The notes under the pieces: model-generated
What the model saw: the letters and a program-made list of their open reading frames with translations, nothing else
Databases searched by the model: none
What the model was told of the DNA's origin: nothing
Shown: piece by piece, positions 10,225 to 17,264 of the stretch
Layout: each line of letters opens with the position of its first letter
Numbering within the stretch: position 1 is the first letter of the stretch
Translations under genes and position numbers: made by a program
IMG/VR virus record: IMGVR_UViG_3300008267_000485
Coordinates: 1 to 39,536 of that record
From: a virus
DNA: 39,536 nucleotides
Strand: one strand, 5' to 3'

Positions 10225-10232
10225 TATTTATA
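10225..10232 (+). promoter_or_regulatory. TATTTATA motif, candidate phage promoter element
   Basis: TATTTATA lies 15 nt before the ATG at 10247. The same octamer, or a one-base variant, is found before the genes at 14919, 19782 and 22157. It differs from the T4 late promoter box TATAAATA at two positions. It could be chance in AT-rich DNA. Confidence 0.25.
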
Positions 10233-10246
10233 TTAAAAATGATATT

Positions 10247-10471
10247 ATGAACACAAAATTAATTTTAGATAACTATTTGGGTAAAAATACCAAAGTTACA
10301 GAAAAAGATATGGGTGATGGAACAAAGCAAGTTTGTGACATGGAAACAGGAGACTGTTACACTATAAGAATGAAAGATGGTCTTATTGAAAGAGTTGATA
10401 ACACCTTACAAAAAAATAAAAAAATTCAAGTTGAAACTACAACTGGAGTTAAACAATTATTAAACGGATAA
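10247..10471 (+). CDS. Small protein of unknown function (74 aa)
   Basis: Unrecognised. The product is charged and short, with a central GDGTKQVCDMETGDCYTIR stretch in which two cysteines sit eight residues apart, followed by a short polar C-terminus. It follows the hub gene after a 43-nt gap holding a TATTTATA motif, and is followed 6 nt later by the Pro-rich gene, so the two are likely co-transcribed. The reading frame is believable because of its compact spacing and codon usage like its neighbours. A virion or assembly role is possible from position only. Confidence 0.65.
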   Translation: MNTKLILDNYLGKNTKVTEKDMGDGTKQVCDMETGDCYTIRMKDGLIERVDNTLQKNKKIQVETTTGVKQLLNG

Positions 10472-10477
10472 TAAAAA

Positions 10478-11158
10478 ATGAAAGTTGACATAAAAATTAT
10501 TGAAGAACTTGAAAGATATAGAAAAATAAATAACTATATCACCGAACAAGAAGCCACATTACCTCCTCCACCACCTGCGGGAGATGCGGGAGCATTACCT
10601 CCACCACCTGCAGAAGGTGCGGTTCCACCACCACCGCCAGGGGACGCGGGAGCACCACCACCAACAGGTGAAGTACCACCTGTAGGAGAACCTGTTGATA
10701 CTGCGACAGACCCTGAAGTTGAGAAGGTTGGAGAAACCGATAAAAAAGGAAAAGAAATTGAAGTTACTGACTTGGTAAAATCTCAAAAAAATGTTGAGAA
10801 AAAACAAGAAGAATATTTTGATACTTTATTTAACCATTTAAATGATTTAGAAACTAAATTATCTGCGATGGATGAAATCATGAACAAACTAAATGATTTA
10901 GAAACTAAAGTTGAAAAATACAGAGTAAAAACACCTGAAGAAAAATTGGAACTACGCAGTTTAGATTCAGGACCTTACAATCAAAAATTAAGTGATTTTT
11001 TTGTTGACAAACAAGAAGATATTGAAAAATCAGGAAAAAATGAATATGTTTTAACACAACAAGATGTTGAAAGTTATTCCCCTTCAGATATTAAAAGAAG
11101 TTTTAGAGCTTTTGGTGATGAAGAACCTGAAATAGACAACTTTAGAAGATTACAGTAA
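10478..11158 (+). CDS. Proline-rich, coiled-coil protein of unknown function
   Basis: A 226-residue product. An N-terminal helix of about 25 residues is followed by a Pro/Ala/Gly-rich stretch (about residues 28-75) of repeated PPPPPAGDAGA-type units, then an acidic linker, a predicted coiled coil (about residues 105-150, with NDLETKL and NDLETKV repeated about 19 residues apart) and a polar C-terminal region. No family is recognised. The architecture, with rigid Pro linker plus coiled coil, fits a minor structural or scaffold-type protein, but that is inference. It is the last gene before a strong terminator, so it closes the first virion transcription unit. Confidence 0.7.
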   Translation: MKVDIKIIEELERYRKINNYITEQEATLPPPPPAGDAGALPPPPAEGAVPPPPPGDAGAPPPTGEVPPVGEPVDTATDPEVEKVGETDKKGKEIEVTDLVKSQKNVEKKQEEYFDTLFNHLNDLETKLSAMDEIMNKLNDLETKVEKYRVKTPEEKLELRSLDSGPYNQKLSDFFVDKQEDIEKSGKNEYVLTQQDVESYSPSDIKRSFRAFGDEEPEIDNFRRLQ

Positions 11159-11184
11159 AATATGGCCTCAATGAGGCCATATTT
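11158..11184 (+). terminator. Intrinsic terminator after the Pro-rich gene
   Basis: A perfect 12-bp inverted repeat (11158-11169 with 11173-11184, core ATGGCCTC/GAGGCCAT) with a 3-nt AAT loop; the right arm ends in TTT and continues into TTTATTT. It separates the upstream virion genes from the gp32-like gene. Confidence 0.8.
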
Positions 11185-11186
11185 AT

Positions 11187-11215
11187 TTGACAAACACAAG
11201 GCAGACACTTATTAT
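11187..11215 (+). promoter_or_regulatory. Sigma70-like promoter upstream of the ssDNA-binding protein gene
   Basis: TTGACA (11187-11192), a 17-nt spacer and TATTAT (11210-11215): a full -35 consensus and a near-perfect -10 at the ideal spacing, directly after a terminator and 26 nt before the ATG of the gp32-like gene. The usual Bacteroidota box (TTG with TAnnTTTG) is not what is seen, so the recognising sigma factor is uncertain. Confidence 0.6.
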
Positions 11216-11241
11216 TAGTAAACAATTTAAATCTATATATT

Positions 11242-12090
11242 ATGGCGACAAACAGTTTAGACGCAGTACTAGCACAGTACGAACAAGCAACAAAAGGAGG
11301 TTCATCTTCTTCCTCAATGACACAAGATGAAAGAATGAAAAAGTACTTTGCGGCAATCCTCAAAGACAATGAAAAACAAGGTCAAAAACGACTAAGAATC
11401 CTTCCAACAAAAGACGGGTCTTCACCATTTAAAGAAGTATGGTTTCATGAAGTACAGGTAGATGGTAAATGGCAAAAATTCTACGACCCAGGAAAAAATG
11501 ACAATGAACGTTCCCCACTTACAGAAGTTTATGAGGAATTGATGGCTACAGGTAAAGAAAGTGACAAGAAATTGGCGGCTACTTATAAACCTCGTAAATT
11601 CTATATTGTTAAAGTTGTCGATAGAGATAACGAACAAGACGGTGTTAAATTTTGGAGATTCAAACACAATTACAAAAACGAGGGTATCTTGGATAAGATT
11701 ATCCCAATTTGGAGAGCGAAAGGTGACATCACAGACCCTGAAAAAGGACGTGATATCATTTTGGAACTCACTAAGGCAAAAACTCCTACAGGAGCGGTAT
11801 ACACTGTAATTCAAACAGTTATGTATGATGACCCAGCTCCAATTCATGAAGACAAAGAAACTGCGAATACTTGGGTTAATGATGAATTAACATGGGAAGA
11901 CGTTTATTCTAAAAAACCTGTAGAATATCTTGAAGCAATCGCAAGAGGTGAAACACCTAAATGGGATAGCGAAAAGGGTGGTTATGTTTATAGTAACTCT
12001 GAAGAGTCTGAAGTTAGTATAGGTGGTAAAAAAGAAACCTATGTTGACCCACAGGCTAATGATGACGCGGATGACGATATGCCATTCTAA
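11242..12090 (+). CDS. gp32: Single-stranded DNA-binding protein, gp32-like
   Basis: A 282-residue product resembling T4 gp32-type SSBs: an N-terminal arm, then KRLRILPTKDGSSPFKEVWFHEV, KPRKFYIVKVVDR and KFWRFKHNY blocks of the OB-fold core, and an acidic C-terminus. It coats ssDNA during replication and recombination and organises UvsX and helicase action. There are no cysteines at all, so the zinc site of T4 gp32 is absent. The last residues, DADDDMPF, closely match the C-terminal tip of bacterial SSB (DDDIPF), which recruits host repair and replication proteins. A serine run (residues about 21-25) separates the arm from the core. The gene has its own promoter and terminator, consistent with high expression. 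Confidence 0.85.
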   Translation: MATNSLDAVLAQYEQATKGGSSSSSMTQDERMKKYFAAILKDNEKQGQKRLRILPTKDGSSPFKEVWFHEVQVDGKWQKFYDPGKNDNERSPLTEVYEELMATGKESDKKLAATYKPRKFYIVKVVDRDNEQDGVKFWRFKHNYKNEGILDKIIPIWRAKGDITDPEKGRDIILELTKAKTPTGAVYTVIQTVMYDDPAPIHEDKETANTWVNDELTWEDVYSKKPVEYLEAIARGETPKWDSEKGGYVYSNSEESEVSIGGKKETYVDPQANDDADDDMPF

Positions 12091-12098
12091 ATTCATTT

Positions 12099-12144
12099 GA
12101 ACTTGGACACATACTTAGACAAAGTGTCCAAGTTCTATTTTTTT
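12099..12144 (+). terminator. Intrinsic terminator after the gp32-like gene
   Basis: A perfect 12-bp stem (12099-12110 with 12124-12135, GAACTTGGACAC and its complement), a 13-nt loop and a TATTTTTTT tract (12136-12144). It would give the SSB a separate transcript and partly insulate it from the uvsX operon. Confidence 0.85.
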
Positions 12145-12164
12145 AATCAAAAATTTTAATTTAT

Positions 12165-12389
12165 ATGAACAAAGAAAATAAAGTTACACAGAAAATGTAC
12201 GAAGCTTTATGTAAAAAATATGAAGCGGAAATGGCTGATGCAGAATCTTCTTTACTTGTTTATTTTACTTCACCTGTTGGAATTGGAGAGCATCCACAAC
12301 ATATTGAAGAAATGGATAAATTGGTAGATAAAATTGCGGGGGCTAAAGACAAATTAGAAACTATTAAAGAATTTTATAAATACAATTAA
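12165..12389 (+). CDS. Small helical protein of unknown function (74 aa)
   Basis: Unrecognised. The sequence is mostly helical and charged (KKYEAEMADAESSL, then EEMDKLVDKIAGAKDKLETI), likely a short coiled coil. It starts 21 nt after the end of the terminator T-tract and ends 2 nt before the UvsX start, so it is coupled to the recombinase gene. A role as a recombination accessory protein would fit position but nothing in the sequence proves it. Confidence 0.7.
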   Translation: MNKENKVTQKMYEALCKKYEAEMADAESSLLVYFTSPVGIGEHPQHIEEMDKLVDKIAGAKDKLETIKEFYKYN

Positions 12390-12391
12390 TT

Positions 12392-13399
12392 ATGGCAATC
12401 AAGAAGAACGACTTTAGTTCTATAAAGAAAAAGTTTTCATCAGACGCAAAATACAAACCACAAAGGTTTTTTGATTTAGGTCCTGATTTTTTGGATGCCG
12501 TTGGATTACCAGGACCTGCAATTGGACATTTAAATATGTTCTTAGGTCACTCTGACACAGGAAAAACTACCGCACTAATTAAAACTGCGGTTGATTCACA
12601 AAAGAAAGGAATTCTTCCTGTGTTTATCATTACAGAACAAAAATGGTCATTTGAACACTCAAAAATAATGGGGTTTGAATGTGAAGAAGTTGTTGATGAA
12701 GAAACAGGTGAATTAACTTGGGACGGGTTTTTCTTATTCAATAACAACTTTGACTATATCGAGCAGATTACTGATTATATAAATAGTTTGTTAGATGCAC
12801 AAGAAAAAGGTGAATTAGATTATTCACTTTGTATTATGTGGGACTCAGTTGGTTCTGTACCATGTAAAATGACTTACGAAGGTAAAGGAGGTAAACAACA
12901 CAACGCAAGTACTTTGGCAGATAAGATTGGTATGGGTATTAATCAACGTATTTCAGGTTCACGTAAGGCGGATTCTAAGTATGAAAATACACTTATCATA
13001 GTTAACCAACCTTGGGTTGAATTACCTGATAATCCATTTGGACAACCAAAAATTAAAGCTAAAGGTGGTGAAGCAATTTGGTTGAACTCTTCTTTGGTAT
13101 TTTTATTTGGTAATCAAAAAGGTGCGGGAACAACAAAGATTAGTGCAACAAAAGACAAGAGAACTGTTAAATTTGCTTCAAGAACTAAAATTTCGGTTCT
13201 TAAGAATCACATTAACGGACTTGGTTTTGAGGATGGTAAAATAATTGTGACCCCTCATGGGTTTTTACCAGGAAAAGATGCGGCAGAAGAAAAGTCTTCA
13301 ATTGAAAGATATAAAAGCGAATATGCTGAATATTGGAAAGAGATTATTGGTGTCGACGGAGACTTTGTTTTAAAAACAGAAAAAGAAGAAGTAGAGTAA
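12392..13399 (+). CDS. uvsX: RecA/UvsX-like recombinase
   Basis: A 335-residue RecA-family ATPase. Walker A is GHSDTGKTT (residues 52-60), a candidate catalytic Glu is E82 in ITEQKW, and Walker B is LCIMWDSVGS with Asp151. A later IIVNQPWVELPDNPFG region and KAKGGEAIW correspond to the DNA-binding L1/L2 and following strands of UvsX-type proteins. The protein would form filaments on ssDNA, catalyse strand exchange and support recombination-dependent replication together with the neighbouring gp32-like SSB. Length is close to UvsX (about 390) but shorter. It lacks the larger C-terminal domain of bacterial RecA. Upstream and downstream genes are all replication functions. Confidence 0.9.
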   Translation: MAIKKNDFSSIKKKFSSDAKYKPQRFFDLGPDFLDAVGLPGPAIGHLNMFLGHSDTGKTTALIKTAVDSQKKGILPVFIITEQKWSFEHSKIMGFECEEVVDEETGELTWDGFFLFNNNFDYIEQITDYINSLLDAQEKGELDYSLCIMWDSVGSVPCKMTYEGKGGKQHNASTLADKIGMGINQRISGSRKADSKYENTLIIVNQPWVELPDNPFGQPKIKAKGGEAIWLNSSLVFLFGNQKGAGTTKISATKDKRTVKFASRTKISVLKNHINGLGFEDGKIIVTPHGFLPGKDAAEEKSSIERYKSEYAEYWKEIIGVDGDFVLKTEKEEVE

Positions 13400-13421
13400 C
13401 AAACCGATTTAAACTAATCAA

Positions 13422-14432
13422 ATGATTAAGACGTTACTTGTTGACGGAAACAATCTTCTAAAAATTGGATTTCATGGTGTCAGGGACTTCTTTCATGAAG
13501 GAAATCATGTTGGAGGTACTTGGCACTTTTTAAATACTTTAAGACGTTTTATTGAGGAGGAAAACCTTGATAAGGTTGTTGTTTTTTGGGATGGTAACGA
13601 AAACTCATTAACACGTAAAATACTTTATCCTCAGTATAAAGAAAAAAGAGTAAGAGAGACAAACGAATTAAAAGAAGATTCCTTCAACTCACAAAAAGAA
13701 AGAGTAAAACAATACTTAGAAGAAATGTTTATTAGACAAATAAACATTGAAAATAATGAAGCGGATGATTTAATCGCTTATTACTGTCAAATTGCGGAAA
13801 ACGAACAAATAACCATTTATTCTGGTGATAGGGATTTAACCCAATTAATTTCTGATAGAGTATCTATCTATTCACCAAATACTAAAAAATTTTATAAAAA
13901 AGGTGACAACATTAAGTTGTACGAAATTGAAGTTCCTCACGATAACGTAAAAACATGTAAAATATTAATGGGTGACAAGTCAGATAATATTGACGGAATA
14001 TATTATTTGGGTGAAAAAACTTTAGTAAAATTATTTCCCGAGTTACTTGACCGACCTGTTAATATAACCGATATTTTACAAAAGGCTAACGAATTGTTTG
14101 AAGAAGATAAAAACAATACAGTCTTAAAAAATCTTTTAACAGGTAAAACAAAAACAGGAATTTATGGAGACGAGTTTTTTCAAATCAACGAAAAAATTAT
14201 AGATTTGTCTAATCCATTAATAACTGAAGAAGGTAGAGAAATAGTTGAGTTATATTATTCGGAAACGTTAGACCCTGATGGTAGAGGACATAGAAACATT
14301 ATTAGAATGATGATGGAGGACGGTTTCTTCAAATTTTTACCTAAAGGAGATAATAATTGGGTAAATTTTTTAACTCCATTTTTAAAATTAACAAGAAAAG
14401 AAAAGAAAAAATTCAAAACAAACAAAAACTAA
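13422..14432 (+). CDS. 5'-3' exonuclease / flap endonuclease (T4 RNase H-like)
   Basis: A 336-residue member of the 5' nuclease (PIN/FEN) family. The acidic metal-binding set is visible: D8 (LLVDGNN), D57 (VVFWDGNE), E113/D115/D116 (EADDLI), D136/D138 (SGDRDLT), and D185/D188 in GDKSDNIDG, which begins the helix-3-turn-helix DNA-binding motif and continues GIYYLGEKTLVKLF. It is expected to remove RNA primers and 5' flaps from lagging-strand fragments. T4 RNase H is 305 residues, similar in size. It lies between the recombinase and the helicase genes in a single-direction operon; the start ATG follows a 22-nt gap. Confidence 0.9.
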   Translation: MIKTLLVDGNNLLKIGFHGVRDFFHEGNHVGGTWHFLNTLRRFIEEENLDKVVVFWDGNENSLTRKILYPQYKEKRVRETNELKEDSFNSQKERVKQYLEEMFIRQINIENNEADDLIAYYCQIAENEQITIYSGDRDLTQLISDRVSIYSPNTKKFYKKGDNIKLYEIEVPHDNVKTCKILMGDKSDNIDGIYYLGEKTLVKLFPELLDRPVNITDILQKANELFEEDKNNTVLKNLLTGKTKTGIYGDEFFQINEKIIDLSNPLITEEGREIVELYYSETLDPDGRGHRNIIRMMMEDGFFKFLPKGDNNWVNFLTPFLKLTRKEKKKFKTNKN

Positions 14433-14436
14433 AATT

Positions 14437-14889
14437 ATGAAAGAACAAGAATCAACAAAGTTGGAATTCCTTATGATGGTTAACGATAATATCATCGTAC
14501 AAAGATTTTTCAATGTTAGAGACTTTAATCCTGATGCAAAAAACTCTTTAGAATTGTATGAATATCTAAATGAGTTTAAGGAACTATTAGAGTATGATTT
14601 GAAGATGAAATCTGTGGATTATATGTTGGCGAATTCCTATGAAATCATGTCCAATCCTGCGGTACTAGATACATCAAATACTGAAGGTCCTGAACACTTT
14701 AAAATTTTTATTAAAATAAATGATGTGACAATTTGTCATAGAATGATGGACGCCAAAATATTCCCTCCTAAAATAAGATACACCGTAGACATACGTCCGC
14801 ACATAAAAACTCTACTTTCGGATTTGACTGACATCTTTTCTTCCAAAAAATTAACATACGAGTACATGGGAATTCCTCTTAAGGCCTAA
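14437..14889 (+). CDS. Conserved-looking protein of unknown function (150 aa)
   Basis: Unrecognised. An alpha/beta-looking protein: FLMMVNDNIIVQRFFNVRDF at the N-terminus, a central helical part (LYEYLNEFKELLEYDLKM) and a strand-rich C-terminal half ending YEYMGIPLKA. No catalytic motif stands out. It starts 4 nt after the exonuclease stop and precedes the helicase, so it belongs to the replication operon. A helicase-loader or nuclease-accessory function is possible by position, but the length and sequence do not identify it as T4 gp59. Confidence 0.75.
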   Translation: MKEQESTKLEFLMMVNDNIIVQRFFNVRDFNPDAKNSLELYEYLNEFKELLEYDLKMKSVDYMLANSYEIMSNPAVLDTSNTEGPEHFKIFIKINDVTICHRMMDAKIFPPKIRYTVDIRPHIKTLLSDLTDIFSSKKLTYEYMGIPLKA

Positions 14890-14897
14890 TATTTATA
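14890..14897 (+). promoter_or_regulatory. TATTTATA motif before the helicase gene
   Basis: TATTTATA begins immediately after the stop codon of the 150-aa gene, 21 nt before the helicase ATG. An AGAGG just upstream of the start (14906-14910) is one of the few Shine-Dalgarno-like sequences in the window. Promoter role is inferred from recurrence only. Confidence 0.25.
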
Positions 14898-14918
14898 AAA
14901 ACAATAGAGGAAAAAAAT

Positions 14919-16304
14919 ATGGCGACAAACAAAAATTTTGATTATTTAGGTAACACTTTTCAGATTCAATTATTGAATCAAATCATCGTGGACAAAGACT
15001 TTTCTAGGTCAATTATCGATGTTATGGACGTGAATTATTTTGATAATAAGTACTTCAAAATAATCACTCAAATGATTAAGGAGTATTATTCAAAATACGA
15101 ACATACCCCAACGTTCGAAACTTTAGAACAAATAACAAAGTCTGAATTACAACAAGAATTAGCGTCTAAAATAGTTTTAGATACTTTAACTAAAATTAAA
15201 GACGCACCAATAGATGGTGGTTCATTTGTTCAAGACAAAGCACTTAAATTTTGTAAACAACAAGAGTTACAAAAAGCAATTACTAAAGCTCAAAAAGTGA
15301 TTGATGGCGGTGAATTTGAAAACTACGAAACCGTTGAGACTGTTATAAGAGAGGCTTTACAAGTTGGTGAAAGAGAAGACGGAATGTCAGATGTTTTCGC
15401 TAATTTAGATGACGTACTGAACGAAGACTTTAGACATCCAATTCCTATGGGAATCCCATCTATTGATAGATTATTGAAAGGTGGATTGGCTAAAGGAGAA
15501 ATTGGTGTTGTATTAGCTCCAACAGGGGTTGGTAAATCAACATTACTAACAAAAATTTCTAATCACGCGTTTAATTTGGGGTATAATGTACTTCAGATAT
15601 TTTTTGAAGATAATCCTAAAATTATTCAAAGGAAACATTTTACTCTTTGGACAAAAGTACACCCTGATGATATGTCCAATAAGAAAGAAGAAGTGATGAG
15701 AAAAGTACAAGAAGTTAGGGATAATATGGATAACAAACTTGTATTAAAAAAATTACCTTCAGACACAATGACAATGTTACAAATCAAAAATCAAATCAGA
15801 AAGATGATTGCTGATGGGATTAAAATTGATATGATACTTTTAGATTACATTGACTGTGTTGTACCTGATAAAAATTTAGGTGATGAATGGAAATCAGAGG
15901 GTTCTGTAATGAGGGCTTTTGAAGCGATGTGTCACGAACTAAACTTGGTTGGGTGGACTGCTACTCAAGGTAACAGAAGTTCAATTTCATCTGAAGTGGT
16001 AACAACAGACCAAATGGGTGGGTCAATTAAGAAAGCACAAGTTGGTCACGTAATTATATCAGTCGCTAAAACACTACAACAGAAAGAAATGAAATTAGCG
16101 ACAATTGCGATAACTAAATCAAGAATTGGTGATGATGGAATCGTATTTGAAAATTGTAAGTTTGACAACGGTATGTTGGAAATTGATACTGAATCATCAG
16201 TAACGTTCTTAGGTCTTGAAGAACAAAAAGAAGAACAAAACCGACAAAGAGTTAAAGATTTGTTGGAAAAAAGAAAACAAAGAGAACAAAAAAATAATAA
16301 TTAA
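14919..16304 (+). CDS. gp41: Replicative DNA helicase, DnaB/gp41-like
   Basis: A 461-residue hexameric helicase of the DnaB family. The N-terminal helical domain (about 1-150) precedes a RecA-like motor: Walker [10 protein letters not shown] (200-208), Walker [12 protein letters not shown] with Asp309, then [10 protein letters not shown] and a KSRIGDDG arginine-finger region. It unwinds the fork 5'-3' on the lagging-strand template and would pair with a phage primase not present in this window. The length matches T4 gp41 (475). A charged, Gln/Lys-rich tail ends the protein. The next gene starts 2 nt downstream. Confidence 0.9.
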   Translation: MATNKNFDYLGNTFQIQLLNQIIVDKDFSRSIIDVMDVNYFDNKYFKIITQMIKEYYSKYEHTPTFETLEQITKSELQQELASKIVLDTLTKIKDAPIDGGSFVQDKALKFCKQQELQKAITKAQKVIDGGEFENYETVETVIREALQVGEREDGMSDVFANLDDVLNEDFRHPIPMGIPSIDRLLKGGLAKGEIGVVLAPTGVGKSTLLTKISNHAFNLGYNVLQIFFEDNPKIIQRKHFTLWTKVHPDDMSNKKEEVMRKVQEVRDNMDNKLVLKKLPSDTMTMLQIKNQIRKMIADGIKIDMILLDYIDCVVPDKNLGDEWKSEGSVMRAFEAMCHELNLVGWTATQGNRSSISSEVVTTDQMGGSIKKAQVGHVIISVAKTLQQKEMKLATIAITKSRIGDDGIVFENCKFDNGMLEIDTESSVTFLGLEEQKEEQNRQRVKDLLEKRKQREQKNNN

Positions 16305-16306
16305 TT

Positions 16307-17254
16307 ATGGAAAAAATTTTAATAGAAAATCCTGACCGATTTGTAATTTTCCCTATTCAGTATAATGATATATGGGAATATTATAAGATGCACCAGGCGG
16401 CGTTTTGGACTGCCGAAGAAGTTGACTTATCTAACGATATTAGAGATTGGGAAAACCTTTCAGATAATGAAAAGTATTTTGTAAAAAATGTACTTTCATT
16501 TTTTGCGGCTTCTGACGGTATTGTAAATGAAAATTTAGCTGAGAACTTTTATAGAGAAGTTCAATATCCTGAAGCAAAATTCTTTTATGGGTTTCAGTTG
16601 ATGATGGAAAATATTCATTCTTTAATGTATTCATTGTTAATTGATACATACGTATCTAATCCACAAGAAAAGGACGATTGTTTCCACGCTATAGACAGAT
16701 TACCTGCGGTACAGAAAAAGGCTAAATGGGCATTAGAATGGATTAGTAATGCGTCTTTCCAAGAAAGATTAGTAGCTTTTGCTGCGGTTGAGGGAATATT
16801 TTTTTCAGGGTCTTTCTGTTCAATCTTTTGGTTAAAATCAAGAGGTATCATGCAAGGTTTATGTAATGCAAATGCTCTTATTTTTAAAGATGAAAATCTT
16901 CACTGTGATTTCGCAATTCACTTGTTAAACAATCACATCGAAAACAAACCAAGTGAAAAAAGAATTAAGGAAATCTTATTATCTGCTTTAGAAATTGAAA
17001 AAGAATTCATTACTGAATCTCTACCTGTTTCTTTAATTGGTATGAATCAAAACCTTATGAAACAGTATTTGGAATTTGTAGTTGATGGACTTTTAGTTAA
17101 AATGGGATGTAAGAAACATTTTAATGTTGAACAACCTTTTAAATTCATGGAACAAATTGCGGTAGAAACTAAAGGTAATTTCTTCGAATCAAGAACCGTT
17201 GAGTATCAAAAAGCAAAACTTAACGAAACACTATCATTTACTGACGATTTTTAA
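16307..17254 (+). CDS. nrdB: Ribonucleotide reductase class Ia, beta subunit
   Basis: A 315-residue NrdB. The di-iron ligands are all present: D40 in [13 protein letters not shown]101 and H104 in ENIHS, E162 in AAVEGIFF, E196 and H199 in DENLHC, and the radical tyrosine is Y108 (E-N-I-H-S-L-M-Y). It makes the tyrosyl radical needed by NrdA to reduce ribonucleotides. [10 protein letters not shown] and [13 protein letters not shown] are nearly the same as in eukaryotic R2, rather than the E. coli type, which fits the NrdA next to it. The C-terminus (LSFTDDF) is the expected short tail that docks in the alpha subunit. It is 10 nt upstream of nrdA, so the two are co-expressed. Confidence 0.95.
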   Translation: MEKILIENPDRFVIFPIQYNDIWEYYKMHQAAFWTAEEVDLSNDIRDWENLSDNEKYFVKNVLSFFAASDGIVNENLAENFYREVQYPEAKFFYGFQLMMENIHSLMYSLLIDTYVSNPQEKDDCFHAIDRLPAVQKKAKWALEWISNASFQERLVAFAAVEGIFFSGSFCSIFWLKSRGIMQGLCNANALIFKDENLHCDFAIHLLNNHIENKPSEKRIKEILLSALEIEKEFITESLPVSLIGMNQNLMKQYLEFVVDGLLVKMGCKKHFNVEQPFKFMEQIAVETKGNFFESRTVEYQKAKLNETLSFTDDF

Positions 17255-17264
17255 TTTATAAACT

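Noticed and set aside
11422-11847. 141-aa minus-strand frame within the SSB gene
   Set aside because: It lies entirely opposite the gp32-like gene, which has clear family motifs, a promoter and a terminator.
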